A stretch of 64,000 nt of DNA. Source: an uncultured Candidatus Saccharibacteria bacterium (lineage in GTDB: Bacteria; Patescibacteriota; Saccharimonadia; Saccharimonadales; Saccharimonadaceae). The position numbers were made by a program, and so were the translations under genes. The notes under the pieces are model-generated. The model did not search any database, had not been told where the DNA came from, and saw only the letters and a list, made by a program, of their open reading frames with translations. The stretch is from positions 124,001-188,000 of the forward strand of contig CALCYQ010000003.1 in assembly GCA_937906385.1 (NCBI GenBank), read 5' to 3'. Shown in pieces: positions 43,984 through 53,116 of this stretch (within the stretch, counting starts at the first letter, position 1; every line of letters starts with the position of its first letter).

Positions 43984-44340
43984 ATGAGACGGATTTTGAA
44001 CTTTCTGATTACCGTATTAATTCTTTTCCTTGCGAGCCACTTTTTCCCGGCGCACGTGCATGCGGACAGCTTTGGCTGGCTGCTACTTGCGGCAGTGCTG
44101 ATTTGGATAGTCGGCACCGCGATTGCCTTGCTGCTCGTGCTTATCATGGCGGCTGGCGCAGCGCTCGAAAGCGTCACCTGGGTGATAATTCCTTTAATCG
44201 GGATCTTCTTCTCCGAAATCATCGCAATCTTGCTGCTGAGTAAGTGGTTAAGCGGATTCTGGGTAAGTGGATTCTGGACAGCGGCGCTCCTATCGCTCTG
44301 CATCACCATGTTTTCCATCAGTAAAAAGAAAGAAGATTAA
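43984..44340 (+). CDS. DUF360/phage-holin-4-like small membrane protein
   Basis: 118 residues, about four TM segments, with GFWVSGFWTAALLSL near the end, resembling the YvlD/DUF360 (Phage_holin_4_2) family, which is chromosomal in most bacteria and of unknown function. GGAGGG lies 7 nt before the ATG. Codons are GC-richer than in neighbours. Own promoter, 5' hairpin and terminator. Confidence 0.75.
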   Translation: MRRILNFLITVLILFLASHFFPAHVHADSFGWLLLAAVLIWIVGTAIALLLVLIMAAGAALESVTWVIIPLIGIFFSEIIAILLLSKWLSGFWVSGFWTAALLSLCITMFSISKKKED

Positions 44341-44360
44341 ACGTAATCAAAACAAAATGA

Positions 44361-44395
44361 CCCCCGCCGGCGCAAGCTGACGGGGGATTTTCGTT
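44361..44395 (+). terminator. Terminator of the 43984 gene
   Basis: CCCCCG / CGGGGG stem (44361-44366, 44381-44386) with a 14-nt loop, then ATTTTCGTTTT. Confidence 0.78.
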
Positions 44396-44402
44396 TTAGT
44401 TT

Positions 44403-45752
44403 TTATTTCTTCAATTCAACGCCGTTGACGTAGAGTTTGTAGCCATTTAGATTGATGTTACTATTGGTCGAATCGGCGTTCGTGAGCGATTTGACGTAAG
44501 TATTGCCAGTTAGCGTGAGCGTGCTGGAGCTATCTAGGGTGAGTGATACTGAACCCGCGTTATCGCTATTGATTGCGCCCTTGAATGACGAACCGTTTTT
44601 GAGATTCATCGTCAATGTCGAAATCGAGTCAACCACGATGTTGCCAGTGGCGGATTGGTTGCTTAAGTTGAGCGTAACCGTGCCGCCGTTGCTGCCAGAA
44701 TTGCCCCACGAATCTTTTTGGATGCGCAAGAAATTGCCAGACGCGTCGTTGTTGACGATCTTGTTATTCTCGAGATTGATTGTAGCGGTGGTGTTAGTAA
44801 CATAAAAACTGTCGCCTTTGTTGGTGGTGATGGTGGAGTTTTTCGCCGTAAAGACCGCCTCGCCCGAGGCCGCATCGCCGGACATCGATTGATACAAGAA
44901 AATATTCTTATAAGTAGTCGATTGGCCATTGAGCGTGCTGTTTGTGTCGGTGAGATTGACACTTTCAAGCGTGACGCTGTTTTTGCCCTCAATTACCACG
45001 CCTTCGGAAGCGGTGGCGACGAGCGTGGCATTCTTGACGGTAATATCCGCCGTGGAATAGATAGCCGGCGAACCTTTACCAGTAGTCTTGTAGGTGCCTT
45101 TATTGACTGTAACGGTACCGCCGCCACGATCGGAACGAATCGCTGCGCTAGACGTACCGGCCGTAGTAATAGTAAGGTTTTCCGCATTCATCACGCCGCC
45201 GCCAGTGGTCATGATGCCGCCAGAATTATCTTTGCTGGTAGTGATGGTGGAATTGGAAATATTTACAGTCGTACCGTCTGACGAGGAATTGTTCGTGGTG
45301 GCCGAGCCGCCGTAACTAAACACGCCGTTAGCGCCTTTTGCGTCAGTGGTGATAGTGGCGTCTTTGATAGTTAGCGTGGCGCCGTTTTTGGCAATAATGG
45401 CGGAATTGGTGCCATAAAAGCTAGTATTATCGCCGCCATCAGAATCGCCGGTTTTAGTTACGGTGATGTTTGATAAATTTGCCGCGATATTACCCGAGAC
45501 AGAAATGGCATTTTCATCCGCCGTAGACGAGCTGAATTCGCCGCCCGTAACATCCTCGTTGCTAGTGATTTCTTTTGCAGCCGCATACGAGGCGGACGAA
45601 CCACTACTGCCGTTGCTTGCCGCTGGCGCGCCACCATTGCTGACTACATAATTCTTATTAACTGTATCGACAATTACGGACCACAGCGCGCCAAGAGTCA
45701 CGGTCAGGATGGCGATAATGGCAATGTAGGTAGTAAGTTGCTTCTTCTCCAT
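44403..45752 (-). CDS. Anchored beta-helix-type surface protein
   Basis: 449 residues. An N-terminal TM segment (about 7-30), a Ser/Gly/Ala linker, then a long Thr/Ser/Asn-rich region with regularly spaced beta strands (LTIKDATITTDAKGANGVFS, VNISNSTITTSKDNSGGI, ENLTITTAGTSSAAIRS), the pattern of a right-handed parallel beta-helix (pectate-lyase-like) or a related adhesin. No catalytic motif recognised. Likely exposed at the surface for adhesion or glycan binding. Co-transcribed with the small anchor gene upstream. Confidence 0.75.
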   Translation of the reverse strand: MEKKQLTTYIAIIAILTVTLGALWSVIVDTVNKNYVVSNGGAPAASNGSSGSSASYAAAKEITSNEDVTGGEFSSSTADENAISVSGNIAANLSNITVTKTGDSDGGDNTSFYGTNSAIIAKNGATLTIKDATITTDAKGANGVFSYGGSATTNNSSSDGTTVNISNSTITTSKDNSGGIMTTGGGVMNAENLTITTAGTSSAAIRSDRGGGTVTVNKGTYKTTGKGSPAIYSTADITVKNATLVATASEGVVIEGKNSVTLESVNLTDTNSTLNGQSTTYKNIFLYQSMSGDAASGEAVFTAKNSTITTNKGDSFYVTNTTATINLENNKIVNNDASGNFLRIQKDSWGNSGSNGGTVTLNLSNQSATGNIVVDSISTLTMNLKNGSSFKGAINSDNAGSVSLTLDSSSTLTLTGNTYVKSLTNADSTNSNINLNGYKLYVNGVELKK

Positions 45753-45772
45753 TACGACCTCCTTTTTGCCCT

Positions 45773-46060
45773 TCAGTTATTCTCGCTCTGCGAATCTTCT
45801 GTGTTTCCAGAATTGTTGTTTTCGCCTGGTTTTTCTGGCGGTGTGCCGCTCGGAGCGTTGCCAGAATTATCGCCGCCCGGCATTTCCGGTGGCGTGCCAC
45901 TTGGCATTTGTTGCGACGAGCTAGTGTTGGAGGAGTTATTTGCACCAAGCGTGGTCGTATAGACGCAGAATGAGGCAGTCGAAATAACAGCGCCAACTAG
46001 CACGCCAATCACAAATATAATTATTCCTTTCTTGGTATTATCTTTCTTTTCCTTTTCCAT
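45773..46060 (-). CDS. Small anchored Pro/Gly/Asn-rich protein
   Basis: 95 residues: a Lys-rich start, one TM segment (12-36), and a low-complexity extracytoplasmic tail with two copies of SGTPPE(M/K)PG. 20 nt upstream of the beta-helix gene, same strand, ATG preceded by AGGAGC. Probably a partner or linker for the beta-helix protein. Minus-strand TATAAT with a poor -35 lies at about 46090. Confidence 0.7.
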   Translation of the reverse strand: MEKEKKDNTKKGIIIFVIGVLVGAVISTASFCVYTTTLGANNSSNTSSSQQMPSGTPPEMPGGDNSGNAPSGTPPEKPGENNNSGNTEDSQSENN

Positions 46061-46186
46061 TACGATGCTCCTAATTTATTGTAATTTAATTATAAAAGCC
46101 AATGCTTGAATAAAGCTTAAAAATGTGAGATAAAATTTAAGCTATTTCGTTGGGCGCTTTGTCTAAAATATTGTAGCAAGAAATAG

Positions 46187-46591
46187 CTACAGCTTATTAT
46201 ATTCTTCGTCCGCTACCGGCTCGCACCACTCATTTGAAGTTTCCTCGCCAGGAACTTCAATGGCGATATGCGAAAACCAGGAGTCTTTCTTAGCGCCATG
46301 CCAATGTTTAACATTCGCCGGAATCGAAACGACGTCGCCCGGCTTAAGACTTTGCGCTGGTTTCCCTTCTTCTTGATACCAACCTTCGCCGTCTACGCAG
46401 ATTAATACCTGACCGCCGCCAGTTTTTGCATGATGAATATGCCAATTATTGCGGCAGCCTGGCTCAAATGTAACGTTAAAGACGCCCAGCTTCACTCTTT
46501 CTGGGTCGGATAACATATTTAGATAACTGCGACCAATAAAATACTGCGCATAGGCATCGTTTGGTTGCCCAAGTCCGAATGTTGGCTCCAT
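46187..46591 (-). CDS. Cupin-domain protein
   Basis: 134 residues. A single cupin: WHIHHAKTGGGQVLICVDGEGWYQEEGK (motif 1, with His-X-His) and PGDVVSIPANVKHWHGAKKD (motif 2). Similar proteins in Firmicutes and Bacteroidetes are called carboxymuconolactone-like or stress cupins; the reaction is unknown. TAATG overlap with the upstream hydrolase; third gene of a flavodoxin-hydrolase-cupin unit. Confidence 0.88.
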   Translation of the reverse strand: MEPTFGLGQPNDAYAQYFIGRSYLNMLSDPERVKLGVFNVTFEPGCRNNWHIHHAKTGGGQVLICVDGEGWYQEEGKPAQSLKPGDVVSIPANVKHWHGAKKDSWFSHIAIEVPGEETSNEWCEPVADEEYNKL

Positions 46592-47625
46592 TAAAAATTC
46601 TCCTTAATAAATGTTTCAATTTTGTTGAACGGAATGATATCTTTTTGATCATATAAATCACAATGCGAGGCGCCTTCGATAATGAGCAATTCTTTGTTGC
46701 CTACTTTTGTGGGACCAACTGGAGCGTTGCCTTCGTATGGTGCTGGGGCATGATGGGTTGCAAATTCGTAACCCGTCATAGCCGCAAAAGCATCTTCGCC
46801 CAAATAACGCGAATGAGCTTTTTCGCCGTGGATAATTAATACAGCATTCTTAATTTCATTCGAATTTGTAAATGCAGTTGTATTAGCAAGCGAGATATTG
46901 CCCGTCATTGCCCAGCCGCCGTTTGAATTGAGACTGCGCGCATGATAGCCACGTGGTGTTTTATAGTAGGTGTGATAGTCCTGCAAGAATTTTGGCGCAT
47001 CTTCTGGCAATGGATCGACGACACCACCCGCAAGTTTTAATTCGCCATTCTTGTAATCTTCTGTGCGCTGAGCATTCATGGCTTCTTTGGCCTTTTGGCG
47101 CGCCTCGGCATTGTTATCGGCATCGAAATAACCATTGCGTGCGACGCGTGGCATGTCATACATCGTAGAACAAATCGTTGCTTTAATGCGTGTATCAAGA
47201 CAGGCAGTCTGCAAAGCTACTCCGCCCCAGCCACAAACGCCAATAATCGATATTTTGTCCGCATCAACATTTGGCTCGTTACTCAAGAAATCTATCGCCG
47301 CTTGATAATCCTCGACATTTAAATCCCAACTCGTAACATAGCGTGGCTCGCCGCCGGATTCGCCGGTGTATGACGGATCAAAAGCGATTGCAACAAAGCC
47401 GCGCTCGGCCATCTCTTGCGCATAGAGGCCGCTTGATTGCTCCTTGACGGCGCCGTATGGGCCGGCTACGGCAATAGCTGGCAATTTACCGCTCGCAGCT
47501 TTTGGCGTATACATATCCGCCGCAAGTTCGATGCCGAAATGGTTTTTGAAAGTAACTTTCTTGTGGTCAACTTTGTCGCTTTTTGGGAAAACCTTATCCC
47601 ATTCTGTAGTTAAATTTAGACTCAT
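46591..47625 (-). CDS. Alpha/beta hydrolase (YcjY/dienelactone-hydrolase-like)
   Basis: 344 residues. The nucleophile elbow is GVCGWGG, with Cys where most have Ser, as in dienelactone hydrolases; the acid and His lie near HGEKAHSRYLGEDA and GASHCDLYD. AIAFDPSYTGESGGEPRYV is the family oxyanion region. No export signal, so cytoplasmic. Middle gene of the flavodoxin-hydrolase-cupin unit. Confidence 0.85.
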   Translation of the reverse strand: MSLNLTTEWDKVFPKSDKVDHKKVTFKNHFGIELAADMYTPKAASGKLPAIAVAGPYGAVKEQSSGLYAQEMAERGFVAIAFDPSYTGESGGEPRYVTSWDLNVEDYQAAIDFLSNEPNVDADKISIIGVCGWGGVALQTACLDTRIKATICSTMYDMPRVARNGYFDADNNAEARQKAKEAMNAQRTEDYKNGELKLAGGVVDPLPEDAPKFLQDYHTYYKTPRGYHARSLNSNGGWAMTGNISLANTTAFTNSNEIKNAVLIIHGEKAHSRYLGEDAFAAMTGYEFATHHAPAPYEGNAPVGPTKVGNKELLIIEGASHCDLYDQKDIIPFNKIETFIKENF

Positions 47626-47640
47626 TTATTTCTCCTTAAT

Positions 47641-48270
47641 CTAGTTAAGTTTATCCGTCCAAGCCTTAATATCTTCATCGGAGGCGTCTTGCGAGAAGCG
47701 ATAGCCAGATTGCCAGTTACCGCCTTTGGCTTTAGCCTTGAGATCCGTGTCGCTCGAGCCAATGCCGGAAGAATGCGAGGTACAGAACGGAATAACGGTT
47801 TTATCACCGAAGTCGACTTTCTTCACGAAAGAATCCATCGGCCAAGCAGAACCGCCCCACCAAATCGGATAACCGAGAAAGACCGTTTCATATTCGTCCC
47901 AGTTTGGCACAGAAGTAGATTTGAGCGCGACGTCTTGCAGGGATTCGTCGTTGTGTTCGCGCGAAACGCGCGAATCAGAATCAGTCCAGCTTAAGTCAGC
48001 TTCCGTATAAATTTGCTCTGGTACGATTTCGAAGATGTCCGCACTGAGATTGCTGGCAATTTTGCTTGCCACATTACGGGTGTGATTTTGCGCCGAGAAA
48101 TACACCACGATAATTTTACCGTCTTTGTTTATACTGTTTCCTCCTTCGTTATTAGTAGTGTTTGAAGTATTTCGATCTTCATTACCGCTATTAATTAAGA
48201 AAATGGCTCCTGCAGCTACGGCGAGGAGTCCCACGGCAACCAAGATTATCGCTATAATCTTTTTGTCCAT
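47641..48270 (-). CDS. Membrane-anchored flavodoxin
   Basis: 209 residues. A TM segment (about 5-27), a Ser/Asn/Thr linker, and a flavodoxin fold from about 51 (IIVVYFSAQNHTRNVASKIA phosphate loop; FLGYPIWWGGSAWPMDSFV). Probably an FMN electron carrier held outside the membrane. TATAAT (48277-48282) ends 6 nt before the ATG with TTGGCA at about 16 bp: leaderless. First gene of the three-gene unit, which resembles cassettes common in Firmicutes, so transfer is possible. Confidence 0.87.
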   Translation of the reverse strand: MDKKIIAIILVAVGLLAVAAGAIFLINSGNEDRNTSNTTNNEGGNSINKDGKIIVVYFSAQNHTRNVASKIASNLSADIFEIVPEQIYTEADLSWTDSDSRVSREHNDESLQDVALKSTSVPNWDEYETVFLGYPIWWGGSAWPMDSFVKKVDFGDKTVIPFCTSHSSGIGSSDTDLKAKAKGGNWQSGYRFSQDASDEDIKAWTDKLN

Positions 48271-48305
48271 ATATTTATTATAATAAAAAGCTAAATTCTG
48301 CCAAC

Positions 48306-48334
48306 TTGCGGAGATTATAAAAAATCGCTATACT
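48306..48334 (+). promoter_or_regulatory. Promoter of the ABC exporter
   Basis: -35 TTGCGG (48306-48311), 17-bp spacer, -10 TATACT (48329-48334). The predicted start falls inside the operator-like sequence at 48338-48357. Confidence 0.75.
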
Positions 48335-48337
48335 AGA

Positions 48338-48357
48338 ACTGTCAAAAATGACACAGT
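48338..48357. promoter_or_regulatory. Operator-like sequence at the ABC exporter start site
   Basis: ACTGTCAAAAATGACACAGT, an imperfect inverted repeat (rc begins ACTGTGTC). The same ACTGTGTC...TTGA(A)CA arrangement is found at 53044-53064 beside the TetR gene. Confidence 0.6.
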
Positions 48358-48439
48358 ATCAACCATTTTTCCCTTAACGTGATGCTGTTTTAGGGACAAA
48401 TCTTAATCTATTGATATTTTTAACGCTCTAGGAGTATAA

Positions 48440-49144
48440 ATGAGTACTAATTTTATGGAGCTTAAAAATGTAAGCCGCACATATCTTATCGGCGAGCAGG
48501 AATACAGAGCTCTCAATAAAGTAAATATCAATATTAAACGCGGCGAATTTGTCGTAATTCTCGGGCCTTCAGGCGCAGGCAAATCCACTTTGCTAAATAT
48601 TTTGGGCGGCATGGATTCTCCGACTTCCGGGCAGCTCTTTGCGGATGGACACGAAGTGTCAAAGTATACCGCCAAGCAGCTCACGCGTTACCGCGCAGAG
48701 AAAGTTGGATTCATCTTCCAGTTCTATAACATCATGCCAACATTGACTGTCGAGGAGAATGTACGCATTGTCGAAGACGTCTCTGAAACGGACAGAAATG
48801 CACTCGACGTTCTTAAAAGTGTAGGACTCGCAAGGCACGCAAAGAAATTCCCGAATGAACTTTCCGGCGGCGAACAACAACGCGTTTCGATTGCGCGCGC
48901 AATCATGAAAGACCCAGCACTTCTACTTTGCGATGAACCGACTGGCGCGCTTGACTCTAAGACTGGCGTCGAAGTTTTAAAACTCCTTCGTCAACAGGCA
49001 GATGAGAATACGACTGTCGTAATAGTAACGCACAATGCTCAAATCGCCGAAATTGCCGACCACGTCATCTATTTAAAAAACGGCGAAATCGAACGAGACA
49101 CCATCAATAAAAAGCCAAAAGCAATTGACGAAGTGAGTTGGTAG
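48440..49144 (+). CDS. ABC transporter ATP-binding protein, MacB/LolD type
   Basis: 234 residues. Walker A GPSGAGKST (42-50), signature LSGGEQQRVSIARA, Walker B LLLCDEPTGALDSKTG and H-loop VIVTHNA, the family of LolD/MacB exporters. Powers the FtsX-type permease encoded next (1-nt gap). Exported compound unknown; context with CDF and RND transporters suggests efflux of toxic compounds or peptides. AGGAGT before the ATG. Confidence 0.95.
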   Translation: MSTNFMELKNVSRTYLIGEQEYRALNKVNINIKRGEFVVILGPSGAGKSTLLNILGGMDSPTSGQLFADGHEVSKYTAKQLTRYRAEKVGFIFQFYNIMPTLTVEENVRIVEDVSETDRNALDVLKSVGLARHAKKFPNELSGGEQQRVSIARAIMKDPALLLCDEPTGALDSKTGVEVLKLLRQQADENTTVVIVTHNAQIAEIADHVIYLKNGEIERDTINKKPKAIDEVSW

Positions 49145-49145
49145 T

Positions 49146-51437
49146 ATGGTCGGACGAAATATGTTAAGGCGGAAAATGCTACGCGACATGCGTAAGAATT
49201 TCTCGCAATTTATCACAATATTTCTGATGCTTTTTATTGGCATGATGGCCTACTCTGGCATTAAAGCTTATATGACCGGTATGGAAGTATCGGCAGATAA
49301 ATATTATGCCGATAACAATTTGCAGGATTTAGATGCGTTCGGTAAGTTAAATGACGATACGGTTGCGGACATAAAGAAAACGGAACATGTCCAAAACGCT
49401 GAGGGTAAGCTGACTGTGCTTGCTGAAGTAAAGAATCTAGATTCGCGCGATCTGCAATTAAATTTTATTAAATCTAATAACATTTCGAAGTTTCATGTCG
49501 TAGATGGTGAAGCATTTGATAATAATAAATCCGGCATTTGGCTAGACGAATATTTTGCTAGGAACAATGATTTGAAAGTCGGCGATACTCTGAAATTCGA
49601 CACAAATGGCGTAAAGCTTGAAGAAAAAATCGTTGGCTTAATTTATACGCCAGACCATGTCGGATACGTAAAAGATGATACGGAAATATTTCCGACGCAC
49701 GACAAATACGGCTACGCATATATTAGCCAGAATGAATTACCAGAAGCAATGCGTTTTTATTCTAGTGTTATGGTTGACGTGGAAAACGAAGATGATCGAA
49801 GCGCCGTAAAAACGGCCTTGACGGATAATATAGATGGCGTAGTTTCGGTAGTTTATACGAAAGATCAATACTCGGCCGCTAGTTATCAAGGTGAAATTGA
49901 CGAGGGTAAGACTTATGTCGGCATCTTTTCAGGTTTATTCATTGCGATTGCCCTACTCTGCGTCGTGACGACGATGGCGCGTATCGTGCGCAAAGATTGC
50001 ATGCAAATCGGCGCGATGAAAGCACTTGGTTTTACGGATGGTCGTATTGCGTGGCATTACATTTCTTACGCGCTTCTGCTTGCGATTCTCGGCACGAGCG
50101 TAGGTTTGCTGCTTGGCTACTTCTGGTTCGGCAACTTTTTCCTCGACATGCAAATGACTTATTTTGAAGTTGCAGAATATCATACGGTTACAAGCTGGGA
50201 CGTCTGGCTAGTGATGGCGCTCGTCATTGTCGCGACTTGTTTCACTTGCTATTTGGTCGTGCGTAGTTATGTGCGCCAACCGGCGGCAGAGATTTTGCGT
50301 GTCGAGAGACCAAAAGTCAAAAGTCGTAATTTGCGCTTTACGACTTCTAAATTTTTTAGCAAGATGTCGTTCTCTACTCGCTGGAATATCCGCGATATTA
50401 TTCGCAACAAAGCTCGTACCATTGCTGGTGTAGTTGGGGTGGTCGGTTGCATGCTCCTACTTGTCTGTGGTTTCGGTATCAAAGATACAATGAATAATTA
50501 TCTAGAAACCGAACTTAGCGTCATTAATAATTACAAGTACCGTCTAAACATAGCAGAAGATGCAACTCCAAAGCGCATTAACGAGTTAATGGACGAATAC
50601 TCGCACAATAGTTCAAAGACGCTTGCTGTAGAAGTTAAAAAAGACGGCGAACTTAAACTTAATTCGATTCTCATTAACGATTCTGGTGACGCCGTACGTA
50701 CACTAGACAAAGATTGGAAACCGATGGATATCCCGGAAGACGGCGTAATTATTACACAAAAACTAGCCGAAAATGAGGGCCTTAAACTCGGCGATGAAAT
50801 CGAATGGCACGTAATGGGTGAAAAAGAATATTACCGCACGAAAATTGTCGGCATGAATCGCGATCCACAGAATCAAAATATCACGATGACGCGAAAATTC
50901 TATGAGTCGCTCGGCCGCGAATATTTACCTGATTCGATTTATACGGACGACGAAGTGGGTGATTTACCAAAAGGCGTAGCATCAATTCAGAATATAGACG
51001 CTATCCGCGATGGCATGAATATGATGCTCGATACAATGATGAGCATGGTCGTACTTCTGGTTGTCTTTGCGGCGCTACTTGGCGCGATAATTGTTTACAA
51101 TATGGGCGTTCTTAGTTTTACTGAAAAAGACTACCAATTCTCGACCTTGAAAGTGCTTGGGTTTTCTGACCGCAAGATTGGACGTGTATTTATTCAACAA
51201 AACTTATGGGTAGCAATTGTTGCGATTATTATTGGTTTGCCAGTAGGTTATGCTGTGACAGATTTCATCTTCAAAGAAGCGATTGAAGATTCGTATGACT
51301 TTGGCGTATTCGTGACGCTCTCGACTTGTCTAATTTCGGCTCTGGGGACATTTCTCGTTTCGTTTATAGTATCAAGCTGGCTCACGCGCCGTGTGGCAAA
51401 AATTGACATGGTCAAAAGCCTAAAAGCGAATGAATAA
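49146..51437 (+). CDS. ABC transporter permease with two FtsX domains
   Basis: 763 residues. N-terminal TM, a large extracytoplasmic domain, three TM segments (about 255-385), then a second similar half with MacB-type domain and final FtsX block (VLGFSDRKIGRVFIQQNLWVA). The architecture matches the BceB/YknZ/SalY-like FtsX exporters. Forms a unit with the ATPase upstream. Its last 8 nt overlap a possible earlier start of the CDF gene. Confidence 0.92.
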   Translation: MVGRNMLRRKMLRDMRKNFSQFITIFLMLFIGMMAYSGIKAYMTGMEVSADKYYADNNLQDLDAFGKLNDDTVADIKKTEHVQNAEGKLTVLAEVKNLDSRDLQLNFIKSNNISKFHVVDGEAFDNNKSGIWLDEYFARNNDLKVGDTLKFDTNGVKLEEKIVGLIYTPDHVGYVKDDTEIFPTHDKYGYAYISQNELPEAMRFYSSVMVDVENEDDRSAVKTALTDNIDGVVSVVYTKDQYSAASYQGEIDEGKTYVGIFSGLFIAIALLCVVTTMARIVRKDCMQIGAMKALGFTDGRIAWHYISYALLLAILGTSVGLLLGYFWFGNFFLDMQMTYFEVAEYHTVTSWDVWLVMALVIVATCFTCYLVVRSYVRQPAAEILRVERPKVKSRNLRFTTSKFFSKMSFSTRWNIRDIIRNKARTIAGVVGVVGCMLLLVCGFGIKDTMNNYLETELSVINNYKYRLNIAEDATPKRINELMDEYSHNSSKTLAVEVKKDGELKLNSILINDSGDAVRTLDKDWKPMDIPEDGVIITQKLAENEGLKLGDEIEWHVMGEKEYYRTKIVGMNRDPQNQNITMTRKFYESLGREYLPDSIYTDDEVGDLPKGVASIQNIDAIRDGMNMMLDTMMSMVVLLVVFAALLGAIIVYNMGVLSFTEKDYQFSTLKVLGFSDRKIGRVFIQQNLWVAIVAIIIGLPVGYAVTDFIFKEAIEDSYDFGVFVTLSTCLISALGTFLVSFIVSSWLTRRVAKIDMVKSLKANE

Positions 51438-51453
51438 TACTCCAAGGATTTTT

Positions 51454-52356
51454 ATGAGTAAATCTTTTCACAGCTCGGAGCATGCGCATCATTCACATCA
51501 CCATGCATATAAAACCGAGAAAAATATATTAATAGCATTTCTTCTAAATGCCAGCTTCTCAATATTTGAGTTCATATGTGGCATTATTACTGGAAGCATC
51601 GCTATCACTTCCGATGCAGTCCATGATCTAGGGGATGCTTTAAGCATTGGCATTGCATATGGCCTGGAACGAAAAAGTAAGAAAGGACCAGACGCGAAGC
51701 ATACTTACGGTTACGCACGGTATTCATTAGTTGGGAGCATTATCACAACGGTAATCCTACTCGTCGGCTCTTCATTCGTGATTTATGAAGCAATTCAGCG
51801 TATCGCAGACCCCGTCGAAGTAAATTATGACGGCATGATTATCTTTGCAATTATTGGCTTGATCATAAATAGCATCGCGAGCTACGTCACACGCGATGGC
51901 GATTCATTAAACCAAAAATCAGTAAATCTCCATATGTTGGAAGATGTACTAGGCTGGGCAGTAGTGCTAATTGGTGCTATTGTGATGAAATTCACAGGAA
52001 TCGCAGTTATAGATCCAATTCTCTCACTGGGCGTCGCAATATTCATCTTAATCGAAGCCGCTAAAAATCTACGCGAAATCGTAAAGATATTTTTGGAGAT
52101 TACGCCAAAAGATATAGATTTAGAGGAAATTAAGATAGATATTAAACATGTGAAGGGCGTTGTAGATATTCATCATATCCACGTTAGGAGTATAAATGGC
52201 GAAGAAAATCATGCCACGCTCCATGTTGTAGTTAAAAAATACGACAAGAATATTAAGAATACCGTAAAGGAAGTTTTGAAGAAGCACAGTATTTCGCATT
52301 CCGTAATAGAGATCGAGGAAGCGGATGAGGGGTGTCAAGAAATAATCTGCAAATAG
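51454..52356 (+). CDS. CDF-family cation efflux transporter
   Basis: 300 residues from ATG 51454 (AAGGA precedes; an ATG at 51430 overlaps the permease). A His-rich N-terminus (SSEHAHHSHHHAY) precedes six TM segments with SDAVHDLGD (metal site), KHTYGYARY and LNQKSVNLHMLEDVLGW; a C-terminal cytoplasmic domain follows. Typical of CzcD/ZitB zinc exporters driven by proton antiport. Confidence 0.95.
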   Translation: MSKSFHSSEHAHHSHHHAYKTEKNILIAFLLNASFSIFEFICGIITGSIAITSDAVHDLGDALSIGIAYGLERKSKKGPDAKHTYGYARYSLVGSIITTVILLVGSSFVIYEAIQRIADPVEVNYDGMIIFAIIGLIINSIASYVTRDGDSLNQKSVNLHMLEDVLGWAVVLIGAIVMKFTGIAVIDPILSLGVAIFILIEAAKNLREIVKIFLEITPKDIDLEEIKIDIKHVKGVVDIHHIHVRSINGEENHATLHVVVKKYDKNIKNTVKEVLKKHSISHSVIEIEEADEGCQEIICK

Positions 52357-52440
52357 CCTATGCAGAACCCTAAAAAATGCGCTTGGGTCTAGAAAAGTTT
52401 TCGAACCTTACATTAGGCGTGGACGCCAGCGATTAGATTA

Positions 52441-53004
52441 TTAGACATATCGTTCAAACATTATTCGAAGCTTATGGCTAAGGTAGTCCTGGATATCTTC
52501 GAGCGTTACAGAGACTTCGTTGCGGTAATATTTACGCAAAATGGCGAAAGTGCCGCTCGTAAGAATTAAAAGCTCGAACTCGGCGTTTTTGTCCTCGATG
52601 CCTTTTTCGCGCATAATTGAAAAAACGCGTTGCGTCATACCGCTTTCAAGCTGGCTCAGGAAGGCTGTTGGCGCATCGCTAGATAGAAGCTGGCGATAGA
52701 CGCTCTCTTGCTGCCTAAGAAAAGTAAAAATCTGATTCACATATTGCTCAACATCGCTAATAGTATTAAATTCATAGCGCTCAGTAAAAAGCTCTTTCTC
52801 AATCTCAGCCTGAAGCTCGGCGCCAACCTCATACAGGTTATTGTAATAATTATAAAAAGTACCACGGGTAATTTCGGCGCGTTCAGCCAAATCGGTCACT
52901 GTGATATTTTTGACAGAACCGCGCGTCGCCAATAGATCCGCGAAGGCTTTGCGAATTTTGCGACGAGTTTTCTCGGTTGCTCTAAGATAAGATTTTTTGA
53001 CCAT
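52441..53004 (-). CDS. TetR-family transcription regulator
   Basis: 187 residues from ATG 53004. HTH at about 25-50 (VTDLAERAEITRGTFYNYYNNL), C-terminal ligand domain variable. Promoter on the minus strand is TTGACA (53034-53039), 17 bp, TATAAT (53011-53016), and TATAAT ends 6 nt before the ATG: leaderless. It divides the ABC/CDF unit from the RND gene and probably represses its own and the adjacent promoters. Confidence 0.92.
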   Translation of the reverse strand: MVKKSYLRATEKTRRKIRKAFADLLATRGSVKNITVTDLAERAEITRGTFYNYYNNLYEVGAELQAEIEKELFTERYEFNTISDVEQYVNQIFTFLRQQESVYRQLLSSDAPTAFLSQLESGMTQRVFSIMREKGIEDKNAEFELLILTSGTFAILRKYYRNEVSVTLEDIQDYLSHKLRIMFERYV

Positions 53005-53043
53005 AATATAATTATACCACTCTTCATACAAAATGTCAATATA

Positions 53044-53064
53044 GTGTTCAATTTTAGACACAGT
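53044..53064. promoter_or_regulatory. Operator-like sequence between tetR and the RND gene
   Basis: GTGTTCAATTTTAGACACAGT; its complement starts ACTGTGTC and contains TTGAACA, matching the site at the ABC exporter start. It lies just upstream of the tetR -35. Confidence 0.6.
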
Positions 53065-53116
53065 TCGATAATACTGTTCTTCTTTGTTTAAACAGGAGTA
53101 GTTATAATGTACGAAT

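Noticed and set aside
43984..44340. Holin-like protein as evidence for a prophage
   Set aside because: DUF360/YvlD proteins are common on chromosomes, and there are no integrase, capsid or lysis genes nearby.
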